The notes under the pieces: generated by a model | What the model was told of the DNA's origin: nothing | Databases searched by the model: none | What the model saw: the letters and a program-made list of their open reading frames with translations, nothing else | Assembly (NCBI GenBank): GCA_023910675.1 | Contig: JAAVWC010000028.1 | Coordinates: 1 to 51,209 of the forward strand | Reading direction: 5' to 3' | DNA from: Gemmatimonas sp. | Lineage (GTDB): Bacteria; Gemmatimonadota; Gemmatimonadetes; Gemmatimonadales; Gemmatimonadaceae | Length of the DNA: 51,209 bases | Part shown: piece after piece, positions 34,962 through 44,543 of the stretch | How the letters are laid out: each line of letters begins with the position of its first letter | How positions within the stretch are numbered: position 1 is the first letter of the stretch | Program-made: the position numbers and the translations under genes

Positions 34962-37131
34962 ATGTCACTCCCTCGTCGTTTCCTCCCGGCGGCCGTGGTT
35001 CTTCCGCTGGCCGCCGCCCCGTTGGTTGCCCAGAGCACCAAGGCCGATTCCGCGCGCCGTGATTCGGTGGCGCAGTCGCTTACGCCCTTCTCCGTGCGGG
35101 CCACACGGAGCACCTCCAACATCTTCGCTGCGCCGCTCGCGATTACGCGGGTCGAGCGCAGTCAGTGGGCTAATCGCGCGGGCTTCGGCCTCAACGACGC
35201 GCTTGGCGCCGTACCGGGTGCCCTCGTGCAATCACGCTATGGCACGAGCGACGTACGGATCGTCATTCGCGGCTTCGGCGCGCGCGGCGCCGGCGACCGC
35301 AGCAACGCCGGCACCTCGCGCGGCGTGCGCGTGCTCCTCGATGGCATGCCGGAAACCGAGCCAGATGGCCGCACCGCCTTCGACAACATCGACCTCGGCG
35401 CCACCGAATCCATCGAAGTCATCCGCTCCAACGCCAGCTCGCTCTGGGGCAACGCCGCCGGTGGCGTGATTTCGGTAAGCACGGTGCCCAACGTCGACCA
35501 GCCGTACAGCAGCATGCAGTTCCAGCGCGGCAGTTTCGGCCTGCAGCGCATTATCGCGCAGACCGGCGCGCCCATCGGCACGCGCGGCGGTGTGGCGTAC
35601 ACGTCGTTCACCAACACCACATTCGACGGCTGGCGCACCAACTCCGACGCGCGCCGCGTGACGTTCAACGCCGGTGTGGTGGCGCCCGTGGGTGATGCCA
35701 CGCGACTGCGCGTGCATCTCACCGGCGCCAACAATCTCTTTCACATTCCCGGCCCGCTCTCGGCGCAGGAAGTGGCCGCCAACCCCAGGCAGGCCAACGC
35801 CACCTACAATGGTCGCGACGAGCGCCGCTACAATCGCCTCGCACGCGTCGGCGCCAGTATCGAGCATGACTTCGGCGACAACCAGATGGTGTCGGCGGTG
35901 GCGTACATCAACCCCAAGTATCTGCAGCGCAGCGAACGCGGCACCTTCCGCGACTTCACGCGCTACCACGGCGGCGGCAACGTGGCGTACAACCGCGCCG
36001 ACGTGCTCTCGCCCACGCTGCGCAACCGTCTCACTGTTGGCGTAGACCAGGCATATCAGGACGGCGCCATTCTGTTCTACAACCTGAGCCCCACCAACGG
36101 TCGCAGCACGACGCTGCGCGACAACAAAAAAGAGGGCGCGTACAACAGCGGCCTCTTCGTGGAGAACGAACTGCTCGTCAACGACAAGCTGGGCCTCACG
36201 CTCGGCGCGCGCGGCGACGCGATTTCGTACTACTACCAGAACTATCTCAACCCCAAGACCAACGCGAGCAAGCGCTTTGCGCAGGTCACGCCCAAGCTCG
36301 GCACGTCGTGGCGCTTCTCCCCCACGCATCAGGTGTACGCCAGCTTCGGTGGCGGCGTCGAAGCACCGGCCGGTAACGAAACCGACCCCGCGAGTACGTT
36401 CGGTCAGGACACCGTCACCGCGCTCAATCCGCTGCTCGAGCCCATTCGCTCCTTCACCTACGAAGTGGGCACCAAGCACGTCGTCCCCGTTGGCGACGGC
36501 AATGGCTTTTTGCAGAGCGTGTCCTACGACGCGGCGGCGTATCTCACCGACGTGCGCAACGAGATTGTCCCGTATCGCGGCGGCCGCTTCTACTTCACCG
36601 CCGGCTCCGCGCGCCGCGTCGGCACCGAACTCGGCGTGCGCCTGCACGCCGCTCACGGCCTGCGGTTCGAGAACGCGCTCACGCTCTCACGCAACACATA
36701 CGAAGACTACCGCGTCGACTCCGTGCACTACGGTAACGTCGGCGCCTTCGCCAACTACCGCGGCAATCGCATCGTGGGTGTGCCCGACTGGTTCTACCAG
36801 TCCAACCTCACATGGCAGCCGAGCAGCGCCCCGCTGGGGCTCAGCGTGCAAACCGGCCTGCAAGGCACCGGAGGCTACTGGGCGGACTGACGCCAACAGT
36901 GTGCGCATCGCCGAGGCGCACATTGTGAACGCGAGTGTTCGCGCGGATCGCATACTCACGGTGGGCGGCGCGCGCCTGAGCGGGCTGGTGGCGGTCGAGA
37001 ATCTCACCGACCGCGCGTGGATCGGGTCGGCGTTCTTGAACCCGGATGTGGTGAACGGCCGACCGCTGGCGTATGAACCGGGGATGCCGCGGACTGTGAT
37101 GGTGTCGTTCAGCGTTTCTCGAGGTCGATGA
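34962..37131 (+). pseudogene. TonB-dependent receptor, frameshifted near the C-terminus
   Basis: An outer-membrane receptor with a signal peptide (MSLPRRFLPAAVVLPLAAA, then VAQ). The plug domain (about 55-175: GFGLNDALGAVPGALVQSRYG, VRIVIRGFGARG, SIEVIRSNASSLWGNAAGGVI) is followed by a beta barrel. At about 36888 an extra T (GAC-T-GACGCC) makes TGA after GGYWAD; the next frame continues as ANSVRIAEAHIVNASV to the normal barrel end VMVSFSVSRGR at 37131. Without that base the protein is 722 residues. The ligand is unknown (siderophore, vitamin or sugar). The stop codon at 37129-37131 lies inside the arm of the following inverted repeat. Confidence 0.87.
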
Positions 37132-37480
37132 ACTGCGGTTTGGGTGAACTGCGGTAGGGGAACAACGGGAGGGGAACAACGGGAGGGGAACGACGGGAGG
37201 GCAACCACGACCCCGTGACAGAGGCCCCGACCCCGCGACAACGACCCCAACCACGACAAGGCGACCACGTGAGGACAACAACGAGGGTCGGGGACAGGGT
37301 CCTTGTCACGGGGTCGTGGTTGCCCTCCCGTCGTTCCCCTCCCGTAGTTCCCCTCCCGTCGTTCCCCTCCCGTCGTTCCCCTCCCGTCGTTCCCCTCCCG
37401 TCGTTCCCCTCCCGTAGTTCCCCTCCCGTAGTTCCCCTCCCGTAGTTCCCCTACCGTAGTTCAACCCAAACCGCAGTTCA
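37129..37480. repeat. Family-C inverted-repeat element, copy 1
   Basis: The left arm TGAACTGCGGTTTGGGT starts at 37129; its complement ACCCAAACCGCAGTTCA ends at 37480. Inside are GGGGAACAACGGGAGG-type units (left), GACCCCG-rich middle arms, and on the right about nine 14-bp tandem units GTTCCCCTCCCGTC/A (37330-37462). The first and last three bases are the stop codons of the TonB receptor gene and the convergent Asp-box gene. Confidence 0.88.
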
Positions 37481-39945
37481 GCGGCGAGTGCCGACGCACG
37501 CCGTTCCCGCGTCCCCCACCGCAAACCTCAGCACCAGCACCGCGTCCAGCAGCTCCAGCCGGCCGTCGCAGTTCGCGTCGGCCGCCGGGAAGAGCGTCAC
37601 CGCCGACGAAATCTGCACGCCAATGAGTGCTTGCTGAATGATCAGCGCGTCGGCGGCGTTCACCTGCCCGTCGTTATTCACATCACCGCGCAACACCGTC
37701 GTGGGCGTGCTGAAATCGTACGACCAGATGCCGCGCCCGTACGTCGCGGCGACGAGGCGGTTGGTGCCGGCGTTGTACACCAGGTCGGTGATGCGAATGC
37801 TCGGCAGCCCCGTGTTGCGCGTCCACGATTGGCCTTCGTTCGGGCTTTCGTACACGCCGAACATGTTCCCCACGAACAGGCGGCCGTCCGGGCCCCAAGA
37901 GACGGCCTGGGTGGAAACGTCGGGGAGTGAGCCCGTAATGTCGGCCCACGTACCACCGCCGTTGCGCGTGATGTACACGTGCGGGCCACCCGAGCCGCCA
38001 ATCGTGACCACCGCGATGCTCGCGTTGGTGGGGTTGATGGCGAAGTCCGTCACCGTTCGCGTGGGCAACGTCGTTTGCGGCACCAGCCAGGTGGCGCCGA
38101 AATCGCGCGTGTAGCGCACGTTGCCGTCGTTGGTGCCCACGAAGATCACGTTCGAATCGTTCGGCGCGACCGCGATGGCGTTGATGGTACCGGTGCCTCG
38201 CGTAAGGTCGGCCGACACCGGCACCCATGTGGTGCCCTGATTCTCGGTGCGGAACAACCGCGCGCCGCCAAAATAGAGGCGCGTGGGGCGGTTCACATCG
38301 AGCACGAACGGCGCAATGAACGCACGCCGCGGTTCGGTGATCGTGTCCACCCAGATGCGCGTTGCCGCACCGGTCGTGAAGTTCCCGCGAAACAGATTGC
38401 CGTTCTGGCTCGACACATAGTACGTGGTCGGCGACTGCGGATTGATGGCGGTGAAGGCGCCGTCACCACCGAACACCCCGTTCCACTGTTCGACGCCGTT
38501 GCGCGTGATGATCGTACCGTTGTCCTGCAATCCCGTCAGCACGCCCGTGGGGTCGGTGGGGTGCAGCGACAGCCCGGGATAGTGCAGCGACGTCGTGAGC
38601 CCCGCGTTCAGCGACTGCCAGCTGGCGCCCTTGTCGCGCGAGATGAAGAGGCCGCCGTCGTTGCCGGCCAGCACGCGCCGCGCATCGTTGGGGTCGACCG
38701 CCACCACGTGCCAGTCGACGTGAATGCGCTCCGCCATCTCGCGGAACGAGGTGCCGCCGTTGGTGCTGCGGAAGGCGCGCACGCCGCCAATGTAGATGAT
38801 GTTCGCATCCTCAGGATCGACGGCGATCATGAGGTTGTATTCGCTCTGCCCGCCGAAATTGAGACGACCGTTGGGCTCGAACGCACGCGGACCGACCGCG
38901 TCGAGTGTCGTACGCGAGTTCGTCGCGTCATCCCAACGCCAGAGGCCACCCAGCTGACGATCAGGACGTCCCGAGATCATCCACACGCTCCCCGGGCGGG
39001 CGGGCGACACGGCAATCTCCATACGCACCACCGAGTCGACCCCGAACGTGGTCACCTGCGTCCACGTGGCGCCGCGATCTTGCGAACGGAACAACCCCGG
39101 AGGCGTCGCGCTTCCCGACACGCCCACGCGCGCGGCGTACATGATGTTGGGATCGGTGGGGTGCTGCTTGATGTCGCTGAAGGTGATGGCGGGTGTCACC
39201 ACCGTCCAGGTCTGTCCGCTGTTGGTGCTGCGCATGATGCCGCGCAACGTGGCGGCCAATACCGTGGTCGCGTTGGTGGTCCCGGCACTCGCACGATCGA
39301 CGATCATGGCGTAAATGGCCCAACTCTGCGCCACACTCGTGGTGAACACCTCAGTGCCGTACGTCGTCCACGTGGCGCCGCCATCGGTGCTACGCAACAC
39401 GCCGCACCCCGCGGTGCTTTCGTACGACTCGCCGGTGCCCACGTACACGATTTGCGGGTTCACCGGATCGACGACAATCGACCCCGTGACCAGCGAGCAC
39501 TCGCTGTCGGTGAGCGGGACCCAGCTCGCGCCTTCGTTAGGTGCTCTTCCACACAGCCACCCGCCGACGTCCCCACGTAGAGCGTGTTGCGATCGGTGGG
39601 GTGAAAGGCGACCGCCGGCACGCGACCGGCATCGAGTTGTGGCAACGACCCAAAGAAGCCGTTGTCCATGTACAAGCCGCGCGGTCCAATGCTCGTCCAC
39701 CGCTGCGCCTGCGGCACGGTGATGGCCGCACGCAGCATGCTTCCTGTGCCGCCGGTGGCCGCCAGCCAGCTGCGGAACGTCACGCCAGTGTTGGCTTCCG
39801 TTGCGCCGGCAACGGCATCCCACTGCTCGATGAGCGCGCGACGTCGGGCGTCGGAATCACCTTCGCGCTGCTGGGCCTGCGCCGGTGCGCCCGCGAGGAG
39901 CGCGGCCGAGACCAGCATGGTGCCTATGCGTCTCGTCATGGTCAT
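37478..39945 (-). pseudogene. Secreted Asp-box (BNR) repeat protein with C-terminal dockerin, two frameshifts
   Basis: Signal peptide MTMTRRIGTMLVSAALLAGA, then QAQQ. A beta-propeller-like body with many Asp-box motifs (STDGGATW, SQDRGATW, SRDKGASW, TRDFGATW, TRNGGGTW, SPNEGQSW) resembles sialidase/sortilin-type propellers. The last 69 residues (37481-37687) form a type-I-dockerin-like pair, DVNNDGQVNAADALIIQ and DANCDGRLELLDAVLVL, separated by about 30 residues. Two extra T's on the coding strand at about 39541 and 39555 break the frame: expected GGVWKSTNEGASW is read as GGCVEEHLT. Without them the protein is 821 residues. It is last in a four-gene operon and overlaps the upstream gene by 4 bp. 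Confidence 0.82.
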
Positions 39946-40376
39946 CGCGCCTCCCGCGAGTTCACGAGCATGACCCGCAACGTATTCGACATCCCCTTGG
40001 TGCTCTCAATGCGAAGGTCGTACATCCCGCCAGTCAACGGGGCCAACGGCGCGCCCCCGCGATTGAGAAGAAAGCGATCGTCGGTGGGCACGGCAAAGCG
40101 CATGGTGCTGTCGTTGAGACGACGCACCGCGGGCACCACCAACCGCCCCAGATGCACCGTGTTGAGGGAATCGAAACCCGTCCCGAAGACCGTGAGTTCC
40201 ACCACGGCGCCACCGGAAATATCCACGCGCTCCGGCGCGAGTCGTGTGAGCAGCGGGGCGCCGCTTGGGGATGCCCCGCCTGCACGCGCACGACACGCGG
40301 CCAGCAGCGTGATCGCGGCAAGTGCACTCACCGTGAAGCGCGCGCGATGCCAGGAACGAAGGCGATCATCGCTCAC
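39942..40376 (-). CDS. Lipoprotein with IPT/TIG-like domain
   Basis: A 144-residue lipoprotein. The signal ends in lipobox LLAAC (about residue 28). The mature part is a single Ig-like IPT/TIG domain: APERVDISGGAVVELTVFGTGF, a loop, then LNDSTMRFAVPT, and the closing strands GMYDLRIESTKGMSNTLRVML. Such domains bind partner proteins or carbohydrate outside the cell. The gene overlaps the genes on both sides by 4 bp (ATGA), so the product level is tied to the neighbours. It likely lies at the periplasmic side of the outer membrane or on the surface. Exact role unknown. Confidence 0.78.
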   Translation of the reverse strand: MSDDRLRSWHRARFTVSALAAITLLAACRARAGGASPSGAPLLTRLAPERVDISGGAVVELTVFGTGFDSLNTVHLGRLVVPAVRRLNDSTMRFAVPTDDRFLLNRGGAPLAPLTGGMYDLRIESTKGMSNTLRVMLVNSREAR

Positions 40377-40915
40377 GGTGCACCTCCCGCACCCGCGAGG
40401 CGCTCCACACTCTGGCGGCGCACCTCGAGCTCGTCGAGCAGCGACTGCCCGCGCACGCCGTGCGCTTCGGTAATGCTCATGGCGAACGCCGACGGCGCGA
40501 GCGTTGCACCGGGCAGCGCTCGCGCATACGTCACGCGCACCAGTTCACCAGCGTGCGTACCGCCGGCCCATGCCGCCGCGATACGCACCGTCGCGTCGTG
40601 CGCCTTGCACGCCAACAGCGCATCGGTCTGTTGTGCGGTGCACGACACGAAACGCCAGCCATCGGGGTTCACCACATCACCCGTAAAGCTGCCCAACGGC
40701 GCGGGAGCGCCGCCGCCGAGGGTGATGTAGACGTGCGCACTATCACCCACCTGCTGCGCCACCAACGCGAGCGAGGTAGCGGCGACGGGTGTTGCGGCCT
40801 CGGTAAGGTCCGTCTTGCGGCACGCGGCCGTGGTGCCCAGCACCGCACAGGCAGTGAGCAGCGCGCGCGTTGTACCGGACATCCGGCCCTGCACGTGATG
40901 GAAGACAGTATTCAT
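40373..40915 (-). CDS. Small lipoprotein, possibly cohesin-like
   Basis: A 180-residue protein. The signal contains lipobox TAAC (MSGTTRALLTACAVLGTTAAC); the first ATG (40915) overlaps the upstream stop by 4 bp and a second ATG (40882) starts a more normal signal peptide. The mature part has a beta-rich stretch: GDSAHVYITLGG, PLGSFTGDVVNPDGWRF, VRIAAAWAGGTHAGELVRVTYA, then a charged C-terminal helix (SLLDELEVRRQSVERL). The strand order resembles cohesin modules (short strand, GSF-type turn, closing VRIA and ELVRVTF-type strands), but this is a weak manual impression. No family recognised with confidence. Confidence 0.7.
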   Translation of the reverse strand: MNTVFHHVQGRMSGTTRALLTACAVLGTTAACRKTDLTEAATPVAATSLALVAQQVGDSAHVYITLGGGAPAPLGSFTGDVVNPDGWRFVSCTAQQTDALLACKAHDATVRIAAAWAGGTHAGELVRVTYARALPGATLAPSAFAMSITEAHGVRGQSLLDELEVRRQSVERLAGAGGAP

Positions 40916-42897
40916 GGAATGATCACCACCGGGTTGAACACGGATGCGGCCGACGTGATATCCGTCAGGTCGCCTTGCAACAGTTGATTGAGCGTGATCA
41001 CCATCTGGTTCCCCGCGTTGCGTCGGTTCACACGGCAGCGGAGTCGCACGATCGCCACGCGCCCCGACACCGGAGCGGTTGGCGCCCACGTCACGCGCAG
41101 CGCGTCCTGAAAGTCGGCCTGGGCCGCCTGCACGCCGGTGCTCAACGTGGTGAACGCCTCGACGATGAAGGGCGAGAACGGATTGGACCGGCTCCCCGGC
41201 CACGCAATCTCGAGATCCGCGCCACCCAGTGGGCGACCGTCGCGCGGCGCGATTTCAATCGTGATGGAGAACGTATCCGTCGTAATGCGATAGCTCGGCA
41301 GCGTCGCGCGCACGATGGCGCCGGTGCCGCTCTTGGGGGTGAATACGAGCACCGAGTCGGCAACGGCAGTAGAGCGGCTTGCCTGTGCCACCACGAACGT
41401 GCGTCCCGGCAACAGCCCTGTGATCTGTCCGTTGGCCGACACGGTCACGCGCGTTGGATCGCGTGAGAACCAGCGTACCCCCGCCGTGGGCATCGGTTGC
41501 CCGAGGGCATCGCGGGCCACGAGGAACGGCGTGAATACACCGGTGGTGGTGGGGAATTCGATCGTGCGCTGCAGCGTGTCGGCACCGCTCGCGGCGGTGA
41601 GAATCGTGGTGGGCTGCGGGCGGAGGTCGGCCGCCGACACGTCTACCGATCGCGATTGGGCGGCGGTGGTGTTGGTAGCCGAGAACTGCACCGTGCGAGC
41701 GCCGGGCGTGGTCGCGTTGGCAAAGGCGAGCGACGGAAAGGTGGCGCGTCCGGCGGTGTCGGTCACCGCCGTGGCCGACGTGAGTGTGGCTGATGCACTC
41801 GTCGCCGTCACGGTGAGCCCGGCCTCGGGGGCAAAGTTGCCCACGCTGTCCACCAGTCGCACCGACGGGGCCGGCGTCATGGCCTCGCCCGCCTCGATGC
41901 TCGCCGGCAGGTCACGATCGACCACCACCCGCGTCGGGGCACCACCCACAAGGGTAAGCGTCCCCACCGCGACCGGCGTGATGGAGTCGCCGCGCAGCGT
42001 CAGGGTGCGCTGTCCAGCGAGGCCGGTCACGGTGAACGCCGGGAACGTTGCGCGCCCCTGCCCGTCGGTGACGGCCGTGGTGCCCGACGACGTCGTGGTG
42101 CCGCTGCCGCCGGTGACCGTGATGGAGAGTTGGCGGCCGCCCCGCGCCACACTGTTGCCATCGGCATCACGCAGCTGCGCGACCACGCTGGCCCCACCCG
42201 CAATACCACTACGCAACCGCGGCGCCGCCCCCACAAAGCCCACCGTCGCCAACGGGCCGGCGGCGAGTTCGAAGTTGCCCGACACGCCATTGGCGAGCGA
42301 GCCGGAACTGAAGACAAGCGCGCGCGTCCCCACCGTGCCGGCCACGCGCAAATCGGTGAAGCGTGCAATGCCCTGCTGCGTGGTGACCACGGTGGTGCCA
42401 AAGAGGGTACCGCTGCTCACCGCCGCCTGCACGGACACGGTGGCGTTGGTGACGAGGTTATCGGAAATGTCACGCACCTCGACCACCGGCTGCGTGACCA
42501 GCACCCCCCCCGACGCCGCCCCCGCCGGCTGCGTGGTGACCACCAGCCGCGCCGGCGCCCCCGGGGTCACGGTGACCGCAATCGAGCCCGTCGTGCTCCC
42601 CGACGCCGCCGAAATGCTCGTGGTCCCCGATTTCACACCCACGACGAGCCCCGTCGGGGCCACCGTCGCGATGGTGGCATCGGCGGAACTCCAGGTAAAG
42701 GTTGGGCCACTCACCGGACGCCCGCGATTGTCGGTCAGGGTGGCGGCCAGCTGCAGCCCCCCGCCGGAGGCGATCGAGGTGGAACCGGCCGCCGTCACGG
42801 TAATGGTAGGAACGACATCCGGCGTCGCCGGGTCGCCCCCACCGCCGCACGCCGAAAGGATGGTACAGGCCGCCACTGCCACAATCCAACGCACCAC
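40912..42897 (-). CDS. Ig-like (BIG2) multi-domain lipoprotein with cohesin-like C-terminus
   Basis: A 661-residue lipoprotein with a GTG start; the signal ends in lipobox LSAC followed by GGGG. The mature part has a BIG2 domain (ASGGGLQLAATLTDNRGRPV, then TSISAASGSTTG), several bacterial Ig repeats with GNSVARGGRQ/DGQGRATFPAF-type motifs, another BIG2-like unit (VRWFSRDPTRVTVSANGQI), and a final ~130-residue domain (YRITTDTFSITIEIAPRDG, GGADLEIAWPG, DALRVTWAPTAPVSGRVAIV) that looks cohesin-like. The open frame upstream to 43515 runs through a repeat element and is not part of the gene. It is first in the operon, stop overlapping the next start by 4 bp. Confidence 0.82.
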   Translation of the reverse strand: MVRWIVAVAACTILSACGGGGDPATPDVVPTITVTAAGSTSIASGGGLQLAATLTDNRGRPVSGPTFTWSSADATIATVAPTGLVVGVKSGTTSISAASGSTTGSIAVTVTPGAPARLVVTTQPAGAASGGVLVTQPVVEVRDISDNLVTNATVSVQAAVSSGTLFGTTVVTTQQGIARFTDLRVAGTVGTRALVFSSGSLANGVSGNFELAAGPLATVGFVGAAPRLRSGIAGGASVVAQLRDADGNSVARGGRQLSITVTGGSGTTTSSGTTAVTDGQGRATFPAFTVTGLAGQRTLTLRGDSITPVAVGTLTLVGGAPTRVVVDRDLPASIEAGEAMTPAPSVRLVDSVGNFAPEAGLTVTATSASATLTSATAVTDTAGRATFPSLAFANATTPGARTVQFSATNTTAAQSRSVDVSAADLRPQPTTILTAASGADTLQRTIEFPTTTGVFTPFLVARDALGQPMPTAGVRWFSRDPTRVTVSANGQITGLLPGRTFVVAQASRSTAVADSVLVFTPKSGTGAIVRATLPSYRITTDTFSITIEIAPRDGRPLGGADLEIAWPGSRSNPFSPFIVEAFTTLSTGVQAAQADFQDALRVTWAPTAPVSGRVAIVRLRCRVNRRNAGNQMVITLNQLLQGDLTDITSAASVFNPVVIIP

Positions 42898-42972
42898 GCA
42901 AAACCCCGCTGTTGAGAAGTCTCGTACGCTAGCGCGGGGGCGCGGATATATCCAACGGCCCTTTGGGATTAC

Positions 42973-43319
42973 AGCGGGAGGGGAACGACGGGAGCATACC
43001 AACGGGAGCATACCAACGGGAGCGCAACGACGGGAGCGCAGGGACGGCACTGCGGCGCCGACCCCGTGACAACGACGCCGACCCCGACCTTCGTTGCTGG
43101 CCTCACGTGCTCGCGGGGTCGTGGTCGCGGGGTCGTGGTCGCGGGGTCGTGCTCGCGGGGTCGTGGTCGCGGGGTCGTGGTCGCCCTCCCGTTGGTCCCC
43201 TCCCGTCGTTCCCCTCCCGTCGTTCCCCTCCCGTCGTTCCCCTCCCGTCGTTCCCCTCCCGTAGTGCCCCTCCCGTAGTGCCCCTCCCGTAGTGCCCCTC
43301 CCGTAGTGCCCCTCCCGCT
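42973..43319. repeat. Family-C inverted-repeat element, copy 2
   Basis: Ends AGCGGGAGGGG (42973-42983) and CCCCTCCCGCT (43309-43319) are complementary. The middle holds a 14-bp tandem run, GTCGCGGGGTCGTG (about 43107-43180), then 14-bp GTTCCCCTCCCGTC/GTGCCCCTCCCGTA units. Unlike the other copies it lies between divergent genes, 76 bp upstream of the lipoprotein start. Confidence 0.85.
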
Positions 43320-43616
43320 CTAAACCCGAACCGCAGCTCCAAGGCCGGGCCCCCGGCAGCGGCGCCCAACGATGCCCCTTTTTCTGCGGCCTGTCGCCCG
43401 CTCGCGCCGTGAAGGTGCGGTGCAAGTGCTGCAGCTTTCGCAGTCCGCAAATTTGCTGCGCACACGCAATACTGCACCGGCGACTGTTATCCAGTTTCAG
43501 GTAAATGCAATGCAAGGCGACTCATGACCGGCCAAAACGAGTCGCCCAACTGGTCCATCATTTGCAAAGACCGAAGTGGGTCACCTACACCCCATCCCCC
43601 ACCTTCCGGAGAACAC
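43320..43616. other. Intergenic region upstream of the DUF1194 PEP-CTERM gene
   Basis: About 300 bp with no gene. It includes short palindromic words (CCGGGCCCCCGG near 43346, GCAAATTTGC near 43446) and the promoter presumably used by the following gene, but no clear -35/-10 pair. Confidence 0.4.
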
Positions 43617-44375
43617 ATGCTCAAGCGCCTTGGTATCTCACTGCTCGCCGTCGCACTCGCGGCGCAAACGGCCTCTGCCCAGCCCACCAAAGTCGACATC
43701 GAGCTGTCGCTGCTCGTTGACGTGTCTGGAAGCGTCAGCTCGGCAGAGTACGGCTTGCAGAAGACCGGCTACGTCAACGTTTTCAACAACACGACCTTCT
43801 GGAACGCCTTTCAGAGCAGCGGCCGCACGATTGCGGTGCAGTACGCAGAGTGGAGCTCAAACGGCCAACAGTCGGGCACGAGCTGGACCCTGATCTCGAA
43901 TTCGGCGCAGGCCGCCAGCTTTGCATCCGTCATCAGTGCGTGGTCGCGTGCGTTCAACAATCAGACGGGTGTTGCCAGCGCGCTGAACTACGGCGTCGCC
44001 CAGATTAACGGGAACAACTTCGACGGTACCCGAAAGATCATCGACATCTCAAGTGACGGCTGCGATAACGAGGGCGGCAATGTCACAGGAGCGCGCGCGA
44101 ACGCGGTCAGCAACAACATCACGATCAACGCCATCACGATCGGCGCGGAGAACAGCGGTTGCAGCGGCTCCTTGGCGAACTGGTACCAGACGAACGTTGT
44201 CACGGCCGGTGGCTTCCTCGAAACCGCCGATAACTTCGCCGATTTCAACGACGCCATCCAGCGGAAAGTCGGTCGCGAAGTGAACAGTGTGCCGGAGCCG
44301 AGCAGCTTCGCCTTGGTGGGCGCGGGCGTGTTTGGTCTGGTAGGCTTGGCTCGCCGTCGTCGCAACGCCGCCTGA
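43617..44375 (+). CDS. DUF1194 (VWA-like) PEP-CTERM exported protein
   Basis: A 252-residue exported protein with an ATG start and GGAG 5 bases upstream. The signal peptide MLKRLGISLLAVALAAQTAS is followed by QPTKVDIELSLLVDVSGSVSS, a MIDAS-type DxSxS (Asp35, Ser37, Ser39), then AVQYAEWSSNGQQ and IIDISSDGCDNEGG, the layout of DUF1194 proteins, a VWA-like family. The C-terminus has VPEPSSFALVGAGVFGLVGL and RRRR, the PEP-CTERM sorting signal cut by exosortase. It probably ends on the surface and may bind metal-dependent ligands. A strong hairpin follows the stop. Confidence 0.9.
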   Translation: MLKRLGISLLAVALAAQTASAQPTKVDIELSLLVDVSGSVSSAEYGLQKTGYVNVFNNTTFWNAFQSSGRTIAVQYAEWSSNGQQSGTSWTLISNSAQAASFASVISAWSRAFNNQTGVASALNYGVAQINGNNFDGTRKIIDISSDGCDNEGGNVTGARANAVSNNITINAITIGAENSGCSGSLANWYQTNVVTAGGFLETADNFADFNDAIQRKVGREVNSVPEPSSFALVGAGVFGLVGLARRRRNAA

Positions 44376-44381
44376 TCTTGG

Positions 44382-44407
44382 GCACCGCCATCGACCGATG
44401 GCGGTGC
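44382..44407 (+). terminator. Hairpin after the DUF1194 gene
   Basis: GCACCGCCATCG (44382-44393) is complementary to CGATGGCGGTGC (44396-44407), 7 bp after the stop; the innermost pair must open. No T-tract, so this may be a terminator or a mRNA 3'-end stabiliser. Confidence 0.55.
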
Positions 44408-44490
44408 GTCGCTGACAGCCGAGCAATCATGCTCGGGGTATTGCACTCGGCTCGTAACGTCACGACGCGAGAGAAAGCATCGGTTGCAAT

Positions 44491-44524
44491 GAGCGGGCAC
44501 TCGAACGTCATCGAGTGCCCGCTC
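44491..44524. terminator. 14-bp perfect hairpin between convergent genes
   Basis: GAGCGGGCACTCGA (44491-44504) pairs perfectly with TCGAGTGCCCGCTC (44511-44524), 6-nt loop. It lies just before a family-C element; bidirectional terminator is the simplest reading. Confidence 0.55.
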
Positions 44525-44543
44525 GTGACATTCACGCTAGCAC

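Noticed and set aside
37330..37462. Short-repeat CRISPR in the GTTCCCCTCCCGTC run
   Set aside because: 14-bp head-to-tail repeats without spacers; part of a family-C inverted repeat.
42898..43515. N-terminal extension of the Ig-like lipoprotein through the family-C repeat
   Set aside because: The extension is repeat translation; a GTG just before a lipoprotein signal peptide is the sensible start.
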